A DNA stretch of 64,000 bases from Cryptomeria japonica (GCF_030272615.1 NC_081414.1:340792502-340856501); one strand, 5' to 3'. Numbered from the stretch's first letter, positions 1-12,269 are shown. The notes: generated from the letters alone by a model not told the origin. Numbers and translations are program-made.

Positions 1-491
1 ATCCAAACCTCTCAAATTTGTTCCTCCATCACCTCCTTCTTCCATTTTGGGTCCTTATGTCCCCAAATCCCTAGCTATTCCTTCATCAAAATCTCCATAT
101 CCAAAACCCACTATTCCTCCATCAGTCCATCACCCCTCAAGGTGTGTGCCAATGTTGATCTTGCCTTCATTTCCATCCACTAAAGCCCAATTCTTCCAAT
201 GCCCTATCCATTATCCAATGCATATTTTTCATCCTTCCATCCCTCTGGTCCAATCCTTTGCATAAATCCTTGCCTTAGTTTCATCTTATTTTTCATATCC
301 CTATCCTACCAGCATCTTTGAGCATACTTTTAAAGGTCATGGTCCCTTTTTTTTAAGGTTACTATCCAAACAAAAAGATTTTTGAGTCCTTCCATCCCCT
401 ATCATGTGTCCATTTTTGACTAAAATGTCAAAATCCAAAAAAAAAAAAAAGTGAAAAAAAAAAAAAAAAGTAAAGTAAAAATAATTCGTCC

Positions 492-564
492 ATTGGTGAA
501 AACCTAGAAAATAGACACCTTGGGCAAGTACCATGATGAAAACCTAGCAAACAGGCATCATGTG
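492..564 (+). repeat. Two copies of the conserved 3'UTR motif GAAAACCT..(A)AACAG
   Basis: The core TGAAAACCTAG occurs at about 497-507 and 536-546, each followed within 15 bases by a short A-rich stretch and a purine run. The same core, as TGAAAACCTGG, sits about 95 bases after the integrase stop in E2. Conservation at an equivalent non-coding position in two otherwise diverged elements suggests a functional RNA or packaging signal, but that is inference. Confidence 0.6.
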
Positions 565-1212
565 TAATCTATGAACTTCTTGCATACTGTACTTGGGGAC
601 AAGTTTTATCCTATCATATCCTTTTGTCCTTCACTGTTCCATTATCCTATCAAACCCCTGTCATTACCCTTCATATCCTATTGTCCCTCATGTCCAGTTT
701 CCCCTTCCACCTTTGATCTTGACAAGGCTGAGGATCATCATGAGCATCATGCATCTTGTTTGTAGCTTTTAGTCTATCATAGCTTTTGGTATTTATCCAT
801 TTTCTTATTACAACCTTTCATCCATATTCCCTGGCTTATTGCAACTTTCTGCCACTATCCCTTAGCCAATCCCGACCTTCAGCCCATGTTCCTTATCCAT
901 TCTTGGTCTTGCTTATCCTATTCATATCTTATCACTATCCATACACTCTTTTTCATTCCTTGAGCTTGATCTAACATAAGGACGGAAAATTTAAACATGG
1001 TTTCAAAAACCTCTTGACATGTCCCTCATGCCATGTTCCTGCTTTACATTTGTCATATCCAGTCTCTTGTCCCATCATGCAATAGCCATTGAAAATTGCA
1101 TCCTTATTGTCTCCATGATAAAAGGCCTTTGTCTTCCCTCTATCCACCAACATTTCAGAAAGCCTATTTATTCACCTGTCATATTCCTTGCCTTGCTAGA
1201 CACTGGGGGCAA

Positions 1213-1372
1213 AATCATAAAAATCATATAATGTCTTGAAAAAATCCCTAAAAATCATATAATGTCCTGAAAAAAATCCCTAAAAATCATATAATGTCCT
1301 AAAAAAAATCCCTAAAAATCAAATAATGTCCTTAAAAAAAATCCCTAAAATGTCAAAAAAAGTCCTGAAAAA
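1213..1372 (+). repeat. Short tandem array, unit about 33-36 bp
   Basis: Between four and five imperfect copies of a unit built from TCCCTAAAAATCATATAATG plus an A-run follow head to tail, with lengths varying through the A-run. A shorter array of related A-rich units containing GCATATAAAGTCC lies at 31304-31380, right after E2 pol, so this seems to be a feature of the 3'UTR of this lineage. Confidence 0.75.
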
Positions 1373-2489
1373 TGAACAAAAAAAATTGTTAAAAACTCGA
1401 AATTCCTACAAAGTGAAAAACATCAAAATCCAAAAACAATTCCTTTGACATTTTGCATTTTGTCAATAAATGGTCCCCTTTGTGCATAGATAGATCACTG
1501 AACATACATCCAACGACCCTCAATCTAACATTGTGCTTTAATGAAATCACGCATTAACAGATGAACTATCTGACCAAGCAAGCATTCAACCTGATCATAG
1601 TTGTCACATCAATCCAAATAGCATCAACATTACCATTGGTCCTTGTCAACATTATCATGGGTCTTATATAGGGTGTGGTATACTTGAAACCAGACTGTGT
1701 CCTATCTTCGATGGGGTACTGTATTCCCTGAAACCAGATAGCATGATCATTCTTGTTTTCCACTTTTGACAATGACAATCAGACTGTTTGTTTGACTTGG
1801 TTGAATTTGTGTGTCTTATCTTTTTACTGATTTATCTTTGGCTTTGATCATGTTCCTATGTTGCTCAATGATGTCACTGAGTGATTTCGAGTGACCGGGA
1901 TGGTTCATGGTCCCTTTCCTTTTTTTTTTTGTGTTTGTTGTTTGTGGAATGTTTGTCACAAACTAGGGAAACTATATCATTGGGTGTCTGTGATAAGTAT
2001 GTTTGCTTTGTGAAGACCACACATACCTCGACCCTTGATGTAGGCACCCTAGGATGCTTCACTCATTCCTTGTGTGTGATGTGCCTATCTTTTGCAAAAG
2101 GGGTTGTGCTCCAGCTCTGGCCTTCAATGCCATGATGCTCTGCATCCGCTTTGCTACAATAAATAAAGGTTCTCACCTACTTATGTGCATTTGTAAAAGC
2201 AAGTTTTCCTTCATCTCTAGCTATCCTTTGTCTAATTTTTTCTTACTAACATTTCTTTCATCAGTCTGGTCGCTGTCTTTTGCGCCTTCCACTGCTTGTC
2301 CTTTGTGCATCCAACCTTTGATTTTTGATCCGTTCGAACCTATTGTCTTCTGTCATTCTTATCAATCACTTGGCCTCTTTTCTATATTTTTCTGGCCAAT
2401 TCCTCGAGGGGGCATGCATATGTCATTGTTATTGTTTGGGGCATTTTCATTATTGTTCTTTGAAACAATGCTTAGAATTGCATTGTATC

Positions 2490-2503
2490 AAAGAGGGGCA
2501 AAA
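2490..2503 (+). other. Polypurine tract of element G
   Basis: AAAGAGGGGCAAAA directly precedes the LTR start TGTAGACATC. It matches the E2 tract AAAGAGGGGAAAAA before TGTATACACA. In LTR retrotransposons this tract primes plus-strand DNA synthesis. Confidence 0.85.
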
Positions 2504-3725
2504 TGTAGACATCTAAAAATGGTCAACGCTTGTGGAGTCATACTTTAACATTTGTGCATTGCCTTATTTTAGGGTTCTTGCGTCACATTAACATTTCTTC
2601 TATGTTGCGCACTTGGTCTTTATCATTTGCGAGCATTGAGTCCTTCTTCTGCATTCCTCATTTTTATTGCTTTCAAATTAGGTCTTGTTGATAGCAATCT
2701 TTAGTCATGATTTTGGTCGATCTTATCCTGTCGCATCATGGTGCATGCTCATTTATCATCATTTTGGACATCATCAATCCTAATCGATGATAGAATTAGG
2801 GTTTTGTCCTCTTGTCAATCTTTCAATCATCTTTAGCTTGTTAGTAATCATTTACGATTATCAATTTGTCAATCTTGTCAATCTTGGTCAATTTGTCATT
2901 GATTTTTGTCAACCAATCTCAATCATTTATCAACATTGGTCCTTTGTCAATCAAAATCATGATTGAACATACATTAATTTCTTGTTGTCTTGACCTAATT
3001 CCTTGTCCGCTTATTTCTAGGGTTTTATGATTTGTTCATTTAATCCTTTTCTTCTTCTTTGTGGGTTAAATAAATCTATTTATTTAGTCCTAGGTCTCTT
3101 TCATGAATGAATTAATGGATGAAAACCTATTAATTAATTCACCTAATTTCTATTTCATCTTTTTCCTCAATTTTCTAATTTGCTAATTTCTCCTAATTCC
3201 TAATTTCTATTTCAATCTTGTCATAATTTGTCATAATTTGTCATACATCTTGCATAGCAACTTGCCATAATTTACCATAATTTGTCATACACCTTGCATA
3301 GAAATTGTTATACATTTGTCATAATTTTGCCATTCTTGATTTGAATTTCCTTTCAAATCTCTTCATGCTAATCTTGTCCTCTCTCCAATTTGTCTATAAA
3401 TTGGATGATTTTCTTCAATGAAAAGGGAGAATCAATCACATTTTTGAGTAGCCTTATGCTATGAATTTCATCTCTCAACAACTTGCTTTCTACTTGCATT
3501 TTGCATTTGTAGGTGAGATCAACATCAAATTTGAAGGTGAAAGAAGAACAATGGAGCCACATGAAGGAGATATCTACGTCAGTTTACTTCAATTTCATTT
3601 GATTTGAATATCTTGTCTTTATGTCTTCATTGATTGGATTTGGATTGTTTTCATAGCAGCTTTAGGTTTTGTGGTTGTCCTAATTGCTATTGTTCTGATG
3701 ATTTTCAATTTCCTGATCTACAATT
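2504..3725 (+). repeat. LTR of Ty3/gypsy element G (3' LTR, right end lost)
   Basis: The LTR begins TGTAGACATC after the polypurine tract. An inverted, diverged copy lies at 47906-49099. Shared landmarks are the start (CTAAAAATGGTCAACGCTTG), a TATA-like TATAAATTGGATGA at 3395, GAAGAACAATGGAGC near 3546, and a run of GTCAAT/TCAATC words at 2810-2960. Homology between the copies can be followed to about 3722, where the 3' part of the minus-strand LINE begins. The true right end, with CA and the target duplication, is not visible here. Position after a polypurine tract makes this a 3' LTR. Confidence 0.8.
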
Positions 3726-3839
3726 ATAATTGCTCGAAGCACTCCTTTTAATCTATCTCATTATTATTTTGTCCATTTATGATCTTTGGGGTACTATTAT
3801 ATCGATTCTTAAAAATGATTAATCTAAAATCCTCTAGGA

Positions 3840-5100
3840 GGCCTTGTTCTCCCTTCCAAGCAATCATTTCATCTTGATTGACCACCACATTGGCTGCCCA
3901 GTCAGCAGAACCATTAGCTTCACGATAGATATGAGATATGTAACTTTTATCAAAAGTGTTAATGAGGTCTCTAGCGGCCTTTATAATGTTATTGATAGAC
4001 TATGAGGGCTTAGAGGTCCCCTTGAGGCATTTGATGATGTTGTTAGAGTTTCCTTCAATCCATATGTAGGGGAAATTCTATCTTTTTGTGAGGAGAATAC
4101 GTTGGAGTGTTGCCATTGCTTTTGCCTTGTGATTTGTTTGGCTTCCTATTAGAACATAATTCATTTCCTTGCATATACCTTTATCATCTCTAAGAATAGT
4201 TCCACATCCTACAGGGCCCAGATTACCTTTTGTAGCACCATCGAAATTGACTTTGGACCAGCCATGAGGGGGAGTTTGCAATCTTGCTTCTAATCTATTG
4301 TTTTGCTTGTGGTCAGAACTGCTAGCATTCTTCAAACTCCAAGAACTTATAATGTGAGATTCCAATGGGGTGGTTGAAAAGCAGGGACCCCCAATGATCC
4401 CAATGTTCTCCATAATCGCCCATTGTATTTTCTAGAACACAATATCCTAAGTAAGAGAAGTGTCCCTAAAAATATGATTTTTTCTTTCTTTCCATAATCC
4501 CCAAAGAATGTGAGGGAGTGATAGCTTCCACACAGATCTCAAAAAGGAGTTAGACCAATGGTAATTCCAGGAGTAGAACAACTCACTGATTGTACTAGGA
4601 AACACCCAATCAATGTAAAAACTCTTAAGAAATCTTTCCCAAATTGAAGCAAAATATGAACAGTGGGTGGCCAGATGGTCCATGGACTCTTCCTCCTCAA
4701 GACATAGAGCACATCTATTAGGAAAGGCAAATCTTCTACCCTTGAGGTTATCTAAGGTCAAGATTTTATTTTGAAGAATAGTCCAATAGAAAAAGTTGAT
4801 TTTGGGGGTCAGACCCTTTATCCAAGCTTTAGACCAGAAAGGATTTTTAGAAGGGGTAGGGGAGAGAACACTATGCATTGAAGAGATAGTAATATTACCT
4901 TTGGGTTCATATTTCCAAATGAGGGAGTCTTCCTCTTTATTCAACCAGGATGAAGACAAGTGGTTTTTAAGCTTAATAAGGCTTAGGTGGATACTTTCAA
5001 TGTTCTTCCATTTATTACCTATCCAATACCCTTCAACTAAAGAACCAAATGTTCTAATACAAGAGGAGGCATAAGGGGCCCATTCTGGGATATCAGTCAA
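3840..5100 (-). pseudogene. LINE ORF2 C-terminus: zinc-binding RT region and RNase H
   Basis: The minus strand from 5100 to 4447 reads a Trp-rich segment with FFYWTILQNKILTLDNL, CALCLEEEESMDHLATHC (about 4710-4655) and FYSWNYHW, the zf-RVT signature found after the RT in plant LINEs. After a short gap with stops, 4413-3845 reads RNase H: VNFDGATKGNLGPVGCG (about 4240), then IWIEGNSNNII, and near 3900 YREANGSADWAANVV, the closing motif of the fold. The catalytic first Asp is kept in NFDGA. The conserved D of the last motif is present in SADWAA. Together these give the full C-terminal architecture, interrupted by at least three stops. Confidence 0.85.
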
Positions 5101-5412
5101 AGGTTTATGAAAAATCCAAGGGTCTTCTCAGAATTTAACTTTCTTACCATTGCCTACTTTCCAAGTAACCCCTTTAGCAATGCTACCTCTACACTTAGAG
5201 GCATGATTCCAGATATGGGACCCATTCATACTGATTTCAGAATTGATAAAAGAGGAAAGAGAGGAGGATGGAAGAGAGTACTTACTTCACTAGATTTTAT
5301 ACCATTCACTATCTTAGTGGAACATTCTCAAAACCTGTTTAGACAGGAGAGCTTCATTTAGGGTTCAGATTCTTCTCAAGCCCAGACCTTCTTTACTTGT
5401 CAGTCTGCATAC

Positions 5413-6900
5413 CTAATCCCAAGCCACAAGAGACATTCTTTTCTTATCCTCAACCCCTGACCATAGAATTTTTCTTTGAATTTTCTCAATTGCATCAACA
5501 TACTTAACTGGAATTCTAAAAAGGCTTAGGGAATAGATAGGTATGCTTTGAAGAGAAGCTTTTAGAATTTGAAGCTTTCCAGCCTGACTTAAAAGGGCTC
5601 CTTTCCAACCAGCTATCTTTTTATGAAATTTGTCCATTAGAGAGATCCAAAAAGAATCAGGAGGTGTAATGCCCAAGGGGAGGCCAAGATAAGTGTCAGG
5701 AAGATCAGCAATCCAACATTCCAAGATTATGTTGATTGTATGTTGTCTTCTCTCTGGTGTGTTGATTAAAAAAACTTTTCTTTTGACCCAATTAATGAGC
5801 TAAGCAGTTGCAGAGGCAAACTTACGAAGAGTGTCCTTCAGGTTTCTAGCTTCTAAGATACTTGATTCCCCCATGACAATGGTATCGTCTACAAATTGTT
5901 GTTAAGAGCAAATAAGATCAGCTGAAGAAGGTTGAATTCCATTAAAAGATCCTTCCATAACCATGTTTTCCATAGACCTACCAAAACATTTAGCCATAAT
6001 AATGAAGAGGATAGGGGAAATGGGATCCCCTTGCCTCAGTCCTCTAGACACTTGGAAGAAGGGGGATGGGGAACCATTGACAAGAACAACAAAAGAGGCT
6101 AAGGTAATAAGTTGACTGAAGAGGTCAACACATTTGGTGGAAAAACCATAAGCCACAAGAACCTTCACAAGAAAAGACAAGTCAACCTGGTCATAGGCCT
6201 TAGAGAGATCAAGCTTGAGTATGAGACCCTGTTTCTTAGCCCTAACAAGAGAATGAATATTCTCATGGACAGTAATAATGGAGTCAAGAATTTGTCTTCC
6301 TTGGACAAAACCATTTTGTTGATTATTAATCAAAGAAGGAAGGACAGACAAGATTCTGGTGGTAAGAACCTTGGAGATAATCTTGTAAAAAGAATTGCAT
6401 AAGCTGATTGGTAAAGAACTTGTCCATGGAGTCAACACCTTTGGCTTTGGGAATAAGTGCAATGAAAGTGCCATTAATTTCTTTCAAAAAATTTCTAGCC
6501 CCAAAAAATTCCTTGACCCTGTTGGAAACATCTTTCCCTACAATGTCCCACAAATCTTGGAAAAAGAACATGGGGAAGTCATCTAGACTGGGGGCTTTGT
6601 TACCATGAAAAGAAAAAACAATATTTTTGATTTCCAAGATTGAAGGAATTGAAGAAAGGGAGGCATTCATCTGCTCATCAATGAGACAAGGAATATTTTG
6701 AAGAAAAGAAGATTGAGCATCAACATCCAACCTGTGATCCCTCCTCAGAAGTTCTGAAAAGTACCTTTTGGCCTCATTCCTTATCTCTTCATCCTTTACT
6801 AGCTCCCCATTGTCCACTGCCAATGTTGTAATCCTATTTTTCGCTTTCTATTTGATCATCAACATATGAAAAAATCTTTTATTCCTATCTCCTTCCTTTA
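5413..6900 (-). pseudogene. LINE ORF2, reverse transcriptase domain
   Basis: The minus strand carries the standard LINE RT series: GNKAPSLDDFPMFFFQ (about 6590), LIPKAKG, NGFVQGRQILDSI (about 6300), KLDLSKAYDQVD (about 6200), SRGLRQGDPISPILF (about 6040) and the catalytic FVDDT at about 5895-5880. A stop lies two codons upstream of FVDD. Downstream, YLGLPLG and WKGALLSQAGKLQILK (5690-5570) form the thumb and connector typical of plant LINEs. Frames switch near 6880 and 6400. The FVDD catalytic aspartates are intact, but the frameshifts and stops exclude a working enzyme. Confidence 0.9.
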
Positions 6901-7083
6901 GCCAAATGCATCTTGATCGTTGCTTCCAAAATGTTTCCTCTTTTGCAATGATTTCATGGTATTTTTTAAGGGTCTCATTTTCTTCAGCAATAGACATAGT
7001 ACTGAAACCATCTTTCTAAATTTGGACCTGTATTTTCTTAAGGTCATCCTAGACTTTAACTTTGGCCTCAAAAATGTTCCCAA

Positions 7084-7962
7084 TGCTAGATTTATTCCAG
7101 AGTCTTATATTGTCCTTAACACTTTTGAGTTTCTTTACAACTCTGTACATTGCAATTCCCTCAACTTGGATACTCCACCATTTCTAAATATTACGAGTGA
7201 TATCAAGGTGATGAGTCCACATTTTTTCAAATCTGAAAGGAAAATGTCTTCTTCTATTAATTGGGTCAGCAATGAAGGTGATGGGAAAATGATCTGACCC
7301 AAACCGGATGTGAGCAGACAGGGAGTAGAAGTAATGTTTGTACTAGTCATAAAAAATAAGAGCCCTATCAAGGAAAACTTGGATAAGATCATTACTAATT
7401 CTCCTATTAATCCATGTGTATTTGCATCCATGTATCTCCACATCGTTGAGAGTCTATGTATTTATAAAGTCCATAAGAGCCAACCTACTTACCAACTGAG
7501 AGGGGCTTCCACCAAATTTTTCCTCCTCTCTCAAAGGAGTATTAAAGTCTCCCATGACTAGCCAGCTAAGATTCTTGAAGCTATCCCTAGTTTCTATAAG
7601 TTTTTTTCAAAAGGAGTTTCTAGCTTTCAAGGTGTTGGGTGCATAAATGTTGGTGAGGACCCATGATGTTCCATCTTTTAAATGCTCAAATCTAATGCAG
7701 GAGAAATTTTTTTCTTGAATAAGAACATGGCCTTTGACACTATTAAGATTCCAAATGGTAGCTATGCCTCCCAAAGCACCTTCCAAGCTACCACCACTGA
7801 TACTCCCATTTTTAAAAAACTTCAAAGATTCAAATTTTTCTCTACTCATTTTGGTCTCTTGAATTAGAAAAACATCAGGTTTACTATCCCTTATCATATT
7901 CCTAATAATATCATGTTTACGAGGATTATTAAGTCCCCTAATATTCTAAGAGATAATCTTCA
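7084..7962 (-). pseudogene. LINE ORF2, APE-type endonuclease domain
   Basis: The domain nicks target DNA for target-primed reverse transcription. On the minus strand the start reads MKIIS, then a stop, then NIRGLNNPRKHDII; this is the usual MKI.SWNIRGL start with Trp changed to TAG at about 7946. The metal-binding glutamate is in FLIQETKM (about 7850). WLVMGDFNTPL (about 7560) and GSDHFPITF (about 7290) are the other two hallmark catalytic motifs, and both are intact. The frame changes between about 7600 and 7440 and more stops follow (for example in place of W or Y near 7340). Its neighbours downstream on the same strand are the RT parts of the same ORF. It is clearly a pseudogene. Confidence 0.88.
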
Positions 7963-7969
7963 TAGTTAC

Positions 7970-8250
7970 TTACCGATTCCTAACTCCTTAAGAGTTTTCT
8001 GAGTCCCATCTGCAATGTTCTTACTAGCCTCCTTGTCTCTGACTTTATCATTAGAAGGTCAACTTGGGGAAGAGGAGATATACCCAACATCTACTTGAGT
8101 TATTCTACTGGATTTTCTTAGTTGAGAAGCTGAGGGTGTGGATCCTTTCTTGTTCCTATATTTTGGTATTTTCCAATCAGCTTCTTTCTCGAGAACCGCT
8201 TCCAAATTGCTGAGGATTCTAGATATATCATCTTCATTTCCCCAATCTTG
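7970..8250 (-). pseudogene. LINE segment upstream of the endonuclease (ORF1 tail or ORF2 leader)
   Basis: The minus strand reads a mostly open, charged and serine-rich peptide from about 8250 to 7975, including EADWKIPKYRNKKG and SASQLRKSSRITQVDVGY, with one stop. It ends with a stop just before the ATG of the endonuclease region at about 7962. No conserved domain is visible. Position suggests the C-terminal part of ORF1 or a linker. The sequence upstream of 8250 loses coding character, so the LINE may be 5'-truncated there. Confidence 0.5.
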
Positions 8251-9985
8251 TTATACATAATACAAAATCAGTATTCTTTCCTTTCATATGTTATATTCAA
8301 ATTATTATGATTCATTATTTTGAATCTGCTTGCTATTTTGATATTGAGAAGAATAGAGGCTGCATAGGGATTTCTTTCCATATACTATTGCTACTTGTTA
8401 TTTTCAATTTATGAACAAGAAGGCATGCATTCTTGGATTGGTTGCTATAGGGGCTTGATTAAATTTATCTTATTGTGACTGTCATAATAAGAGTAGTAGT
8501 TGTAAAAAGAGAAACTGTGGATATTTATAAGACTGTCTAGTAAGGAGATCAAAAGAGATAAAGTTCCCTAAGACTTTGTGCCAACTGAGAAGAAAGATAC
8601 TGGTCTATATTGCATAATCAATATTGCATCCCATCAAAACCAAGTCAGAAAAATGCTTTCATTCCATAAAATAGATTTCATTTTAGTTCTAGGTTTGCAC
8701 AATATAAGTAGAAGATAACCTTGAGGTCATTCCCATTTCCATGTGATTGAAGAGTGATCCCAAATAAGAATATTGTAACATAATTTTCCTAAGCATCATT
8801 AGCTAATCGTAGTGCAAAAAGAGAATAGTTGGTGATAAGATAAACTCACCTTGGTCTGGTAGAACCAAAAGTGAAGGGAAGTAAGACCTAATTGGTCATT
8901 CCATTAGTTGGCCAAAATCAGTTGTTGATCTTGATCATAGAAGTTGGCATGTTCTTAGGGATCATCAAACTAGTGATTTTGAGCTCCAACACATAGCCCT
9001 TTGTTCCTTTCCCAATTTGGAGTAGGACCAGGGTGCCACACCCTAGTCCTCTCTAATTGGGACCTATTTTGGCCCCTATACCCTATCTCAAATTTGACTA
9101 CGAAAACAATTCCTCATGTCATCCCATGTTGGAAAATTAGAATGTTTGACATCAGGAAAGTATATAAAGATGTCTCCCCCTCTCATTTTGATATAGCATG
9201 AGAGCATCATAACAAGCATAAGGAACATATAGGTGAGCAAGGTGGAGAAGGCAAGGAAACTACATCAAGCATTCAAGAATTCTTCAAGGTTGCATATTCT
9301 TCATTGGAGAAACATTGCATCATTCATTTGCAAACATGTGTGTGTAAGGGTTTTGTCATGTTCATGCCATTTCATACAACATAAGTGATTGCATTCAAGA
9401 AGCAAAGTATCATTATCAATCATTGTAGATCTAAGGTATACCTTTCCATTATTTACTTTAGTGTTTACAATATTTTATTCAAGGTTGATTTCTCAACCAG
9501 GGTTTGACTTAGGCAAACCCCTATTCCCAATACATTTCCCTTTCCTTCTATGTGTAGGAAATAGGTGTGTGGCTGTACTTCTAGAAATAAGCTTCAGACA
9601 CAAAGACAAAAAAACCCTTTTCGATGATAAAAAATTTCAGAGGACCAAAAGGGGAAGTTGTGATCCCTACCCTCGATCGCTGCTATTTTAGGTAGTTTTC
9701 ACAGGGCAATTCTAAATCAGCTCATATTAATCAAATCCAAGTGCATGAGAAAATCCCAAATATGTAGTTCATTGTTTCCCCTTATTTTTTCTTCAATTTC
9801 AGCATTCTACTTATTTCAACAAATCAACTTATAGAAGAGGAAAACCCAAACCAATCCAATCCACTTAGTATTTAGTCCTTGTCTCATTTAGGATTGGATC
9901 TAATGGATTCATATCCTCTTTTGAATGTAAAGTCCTGTAAGTGAAAAGTGATTTATTGATATCTCCCTTCCATGTGGTGAATTTT
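8251..9985 (+). repeat. AT-rich non-coding stretch with an LTR-like remnant
   Basis: No coding region is visible. The segment from about 8950 to 9560 resembles the E3 LTR in short stretches: a phrase around GGTGCCACACCCTAGTCCTC (compare E3 near 42595) and GGGTTTGACTTAGGCAAACC (9501; compare GGGGTTTGACTAAGGC at 42434). A TATA-like TATATAAAG lies at 9161. This suggests a plus-strand LTR of an E3-related element, without clear termini or duplications. The parts at 8251-8950 and 9700-9985 show nothing I can name. Confidence 0.4.
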
Positions 9986-9989
9986 TTAA

Positions 9990-10330
9990 GCTCAATTTTT
10001 CCACTTTATAGGGCCAAAAAAATCAAGTCCTCATTGAGAAAAAGGATGATAAACTTGTATAGGATGAAGAGGAAGCACAACCAAACTTTGTTTACTTGAT
10101 AAAAGGGCACACTCCATACACCTCCTCACTGACCCATGTGAATCCCTCAATAGGGGAGGCCAATAGTCACCTACCCTTATTATTTTCATGGCAGTAGTCC
10201 TTGTAGAGAAATGGCCACATAAGGGACCATCATGAAACTCTTCTAATAGTTTGTTGAACTGATCTTCTTTGATGCATCTTAGTAGGACTCCATTAAGGCC
10301 CTTTTTGAATAAAATTTCATCCATTAACAC
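9990..10330 (-). pseudogene. Element F integrase N-terminus and start of the core
   Basis: An H2C2 zinc-binding region is visible on the minus strand: FHDGPLCGHFSTRTTAMKI, then GDYWPPLLRDSHGSVRRCME and CALLSSK. Then, in frame with in-frame stops, GLDFFGPI at about 10020 carries the first catalytic Asp of the integrase core; the preceding Trp is TGA. Coding similarity stops shortly after, so the rest of the catalytic core is lost. Confidence 0.7.
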
Positions 10331-10559
10331 ATAAGGGATAAACTAAAGCCTGTAGTGTCTTCTCTTAGCTTTATCAAAATTAAGAGGGTAATTACCATCC
10401 CTTAAGAAGGTAGTCATGTCTTCAAATTAGTTGGTTTGGCCATATTCATCATTGGCTAGTTGCCCTTCTTGTAGCACAAGGGTGGCCTCTTGGTCCATTT
10501 AAAAAGATGAAGCAAAATGCTCACATAGGCCCTTTCCTATTACAAGCTTAGTGATTTTA

Positions 10560-11158
10560 ATGTTGAGGTCATATTCCATAACCTTGGTGATCCATCCAAC
10601 CCTCTCACTAATATCTTTGTTTAGGAGAAAATTCTTCACATTGCATGTGGGACTAGTTGTTGAATTTTATTGTTAAATAACATGTGTTTGACTTATTCAA
10701 TGCCTTACCATAGTGATGACCTTCTTCTCCATATAACTATACTTAAGTTCATAGTCTTTTAGACCTTCACTGAGAAAGGTGATGGGATATTCTAATTCAT
10801 CTTCATTTAGTTGTGTTAAAACAATTGAGATACTTTCTTCTCCTCCCAAAGTATAGAGGATGAAATCTTTGTCATAATTGGGATTTACTAGGGTAGGGGC
10901 CTGAGAAATTACTTGTTTGATCTGTTCAACACCATCTTTTCCCTCCCTAGTCCATCTAAAAACTATATCCTTCTTCAACATGGTCGTGATGGGTTCAACC
11001 GTGGCAGCTAGTTTTGGAATAAATCTCCTTATGAAGTTGATCCTACCAAGGAAAATTTTCAAACCCTTTTTGTGACTTGGGATTGGGAGGGACAGAATGG
11101 CCTCCACCCTTTCTAGATCTATGCCCAAACCTTCCATTGATATGATGTATCCTAACAA
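10560..11158 (-). pseudogene. Element F RT connection and degenerate Ty3-type RNase H
   Basis: The minus strand from 11158 runs open for 150 codons: LSLPIPSHKKGLKIFLGRIN, FIRRFIPKLAATVEPIT, FRWTREGKDGVEQIKQVI, then DFILYTLGGEESISIVLTQL and LEYPITFLSEGLKDYELKYS. This is the usual RT-to-RNase H segment. The catalytic Asp expected in the YTDAS-like motif is absent (YTLGG), so the domain looks like a structural tether. That would fit an element which relies on a separate RNase H, here the upstream one. Beyond 10697 the reading frame breaks. Confidence 0.75.
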
Positions 11159-11159
11159 C

Positions 11160-11720
11160 TTGTCCTAATCAGTAGAAAATACACACTTATTAGGATTTAA
11201 AGACATGCCATATTCTCTGCATTTCTCGAATACCTACTCAAGGTTACTGAAGTGGTTTATTGAGTGCTTGGAGGATATGGTTATATCATCTAATTATACC
11301 AGCACAAATTTTTCTAACAATTCCCTATAGGTCATATCCATAGCTCTTTGAAAAGTGGCACCTACATTGCTTAGTCCAAATTACATCTTACAATAGGCAT
11401 GGGTGCCCAATTTAGTAGTAAATGCAATGTTGAATTTGTCTACTTCTTGGACTAGGATCTCATTATATCTTGAATATTCATCCAAGAATGAAAATATCTC
11501 TAAACCACTTAATTTAGCCAAGATTTGTTCCATGGAAGGAATGGGATAATGATATTTAAGGGAGGCCCTATTGAGATCCCTAAAGTCTACACAAAACATA
11601 ATTTATCCATTCTTTTTCCTAACTGGTACAACATTAGCTACCCAAGAATAATATTTTATTGGAAAAAATATTTTAGATTATATGGTCTTGGGCATCTCCT
11701 TTCTCATCAAGGGTTCAACC
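11160..11720 (-). pseudogene. Element F reverse transcriptase
   Basis: On the minus strand the RT shows MFCVDFRDLNRASLKYHYPI (about 11595-11540), FSFLDEYSRYNEI carrying the first catalytic Asp (about 11490), FGLSNVGATFQRAMD (about 11380-11335) and the active site at about 11300. There the expected V-Y-L-D-D reads V, stop, L-D-D: the tyrosine codon is TAA. Downstream come SLNPNKCVF and LLGYIISMEGLGID (about 11160). Further stops separate these blocks. Both catalytic aspartates of the LDD motif remain, but no continuous RT could be made. Confidence 0.85.
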
Positions 11721-12269
11721 TTGGGATTTATTGGTCTTTTCTTTTATCTGATAGGCCTTGCATTTGGATCTATCTCTATGGTATGTTGGGCCAAACTAAG
11801 GTCAAACACTTTTAGATCTTCATAAGTAAAGGAAATATATCATTATATTCTTTACAAAGGTTGACGAAGACCTCCTAGTCCAGTTTGGAATATACCTTTC
11901 CTAATTTGAGAGTTCTTCCATCAACTACTAAGATTGACTTCTAACCTCCTTTCCTTGTGGCCAAGTTCATAGCCTTCCCTTTCACTTGGTCATCTGAATT
12001 GAAAATCCCCTCTAAGATGATGAATCCTTTGGGTAGCTTGTTTGAACTGAGCTAGATGATTTGATCTCCATATTGGCTATGTAGTAGGGATTGTTTCTTG
12101 ATTGAGAACTTTGCCTCTTCATGTAAAAAGTTAACAATCTATTGACTTGAATAAAAAAACTTGCTAATTAACTCGATTGTCACATATAGAAGGTCTATCT
12201 AAAATCCTAACTTGTTTCTCTCTTTTGTTTGCAACTTGAGCTCGTATTTCATGTTGAGCACCAACTACT

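Larger units (their letters stand above)
1..2503 (+). mobile_element. 3' internal, non-coding end of Ty3/gypsy element G
   Basis: This stretch lies directly upstream of a purine tract and an LTR start, so it is the 3' untranslated interior of a plus-strand LTR retrotransposon whose pol lies outside the window. It holds no convincing coding region: the short frames are pyrimidine-rich and match no family I know. Two copies of a GAAAACCT-type motif at 492-564 also occur just after the integrase stop of E2 (31391-31422), which places G and E2 in related lineages. A-rich runs at 430-480 and a short tandem array at 1213-1372 are the other visible structures. The assignment rests on the shared motif and the following tract, not on protein similarity. 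Confidence 0.6.
3726..8250 (-). mobile_element. Non-LTR retrotransposon (plant L1-like LINE), degraded
   Basis: Read on the minus strand, the order is a basic ORF1-like tail (8250-7975), APE-type endonuclease (7960-7100), reverse transcriptase (6900-5413), a Cys/His reverse-transcriptase zinc-binding region (5100-4447) and RNase H (4413-3845). This is the architecture of plant L1-like LINEs that carry a C-terminal RNase H. The element is on the opposite strand to LTR G and appears to interrupt it. I could not identify a poly(A) tail or a clear target duplication, so both outer coordinates are approximate to about 50 bases. Several frameshifts and many stops show it is dead. Confidence 0.85.

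Noticed and set aside
2054-2548. 164-codon open frame on the plus strand
   Set aside because: It spans the polypurine tract and LTR start of element G, is hydrophobic and Phe/Ser-rich from a pyrimidine-rich strand, and has no domain.
3700-8300. Target-site duplication and poly(A) tail of the LINE
   Set aside because: I looked for matching words at both edges and a terminal A-run on the minus strand and found none that is convincing.
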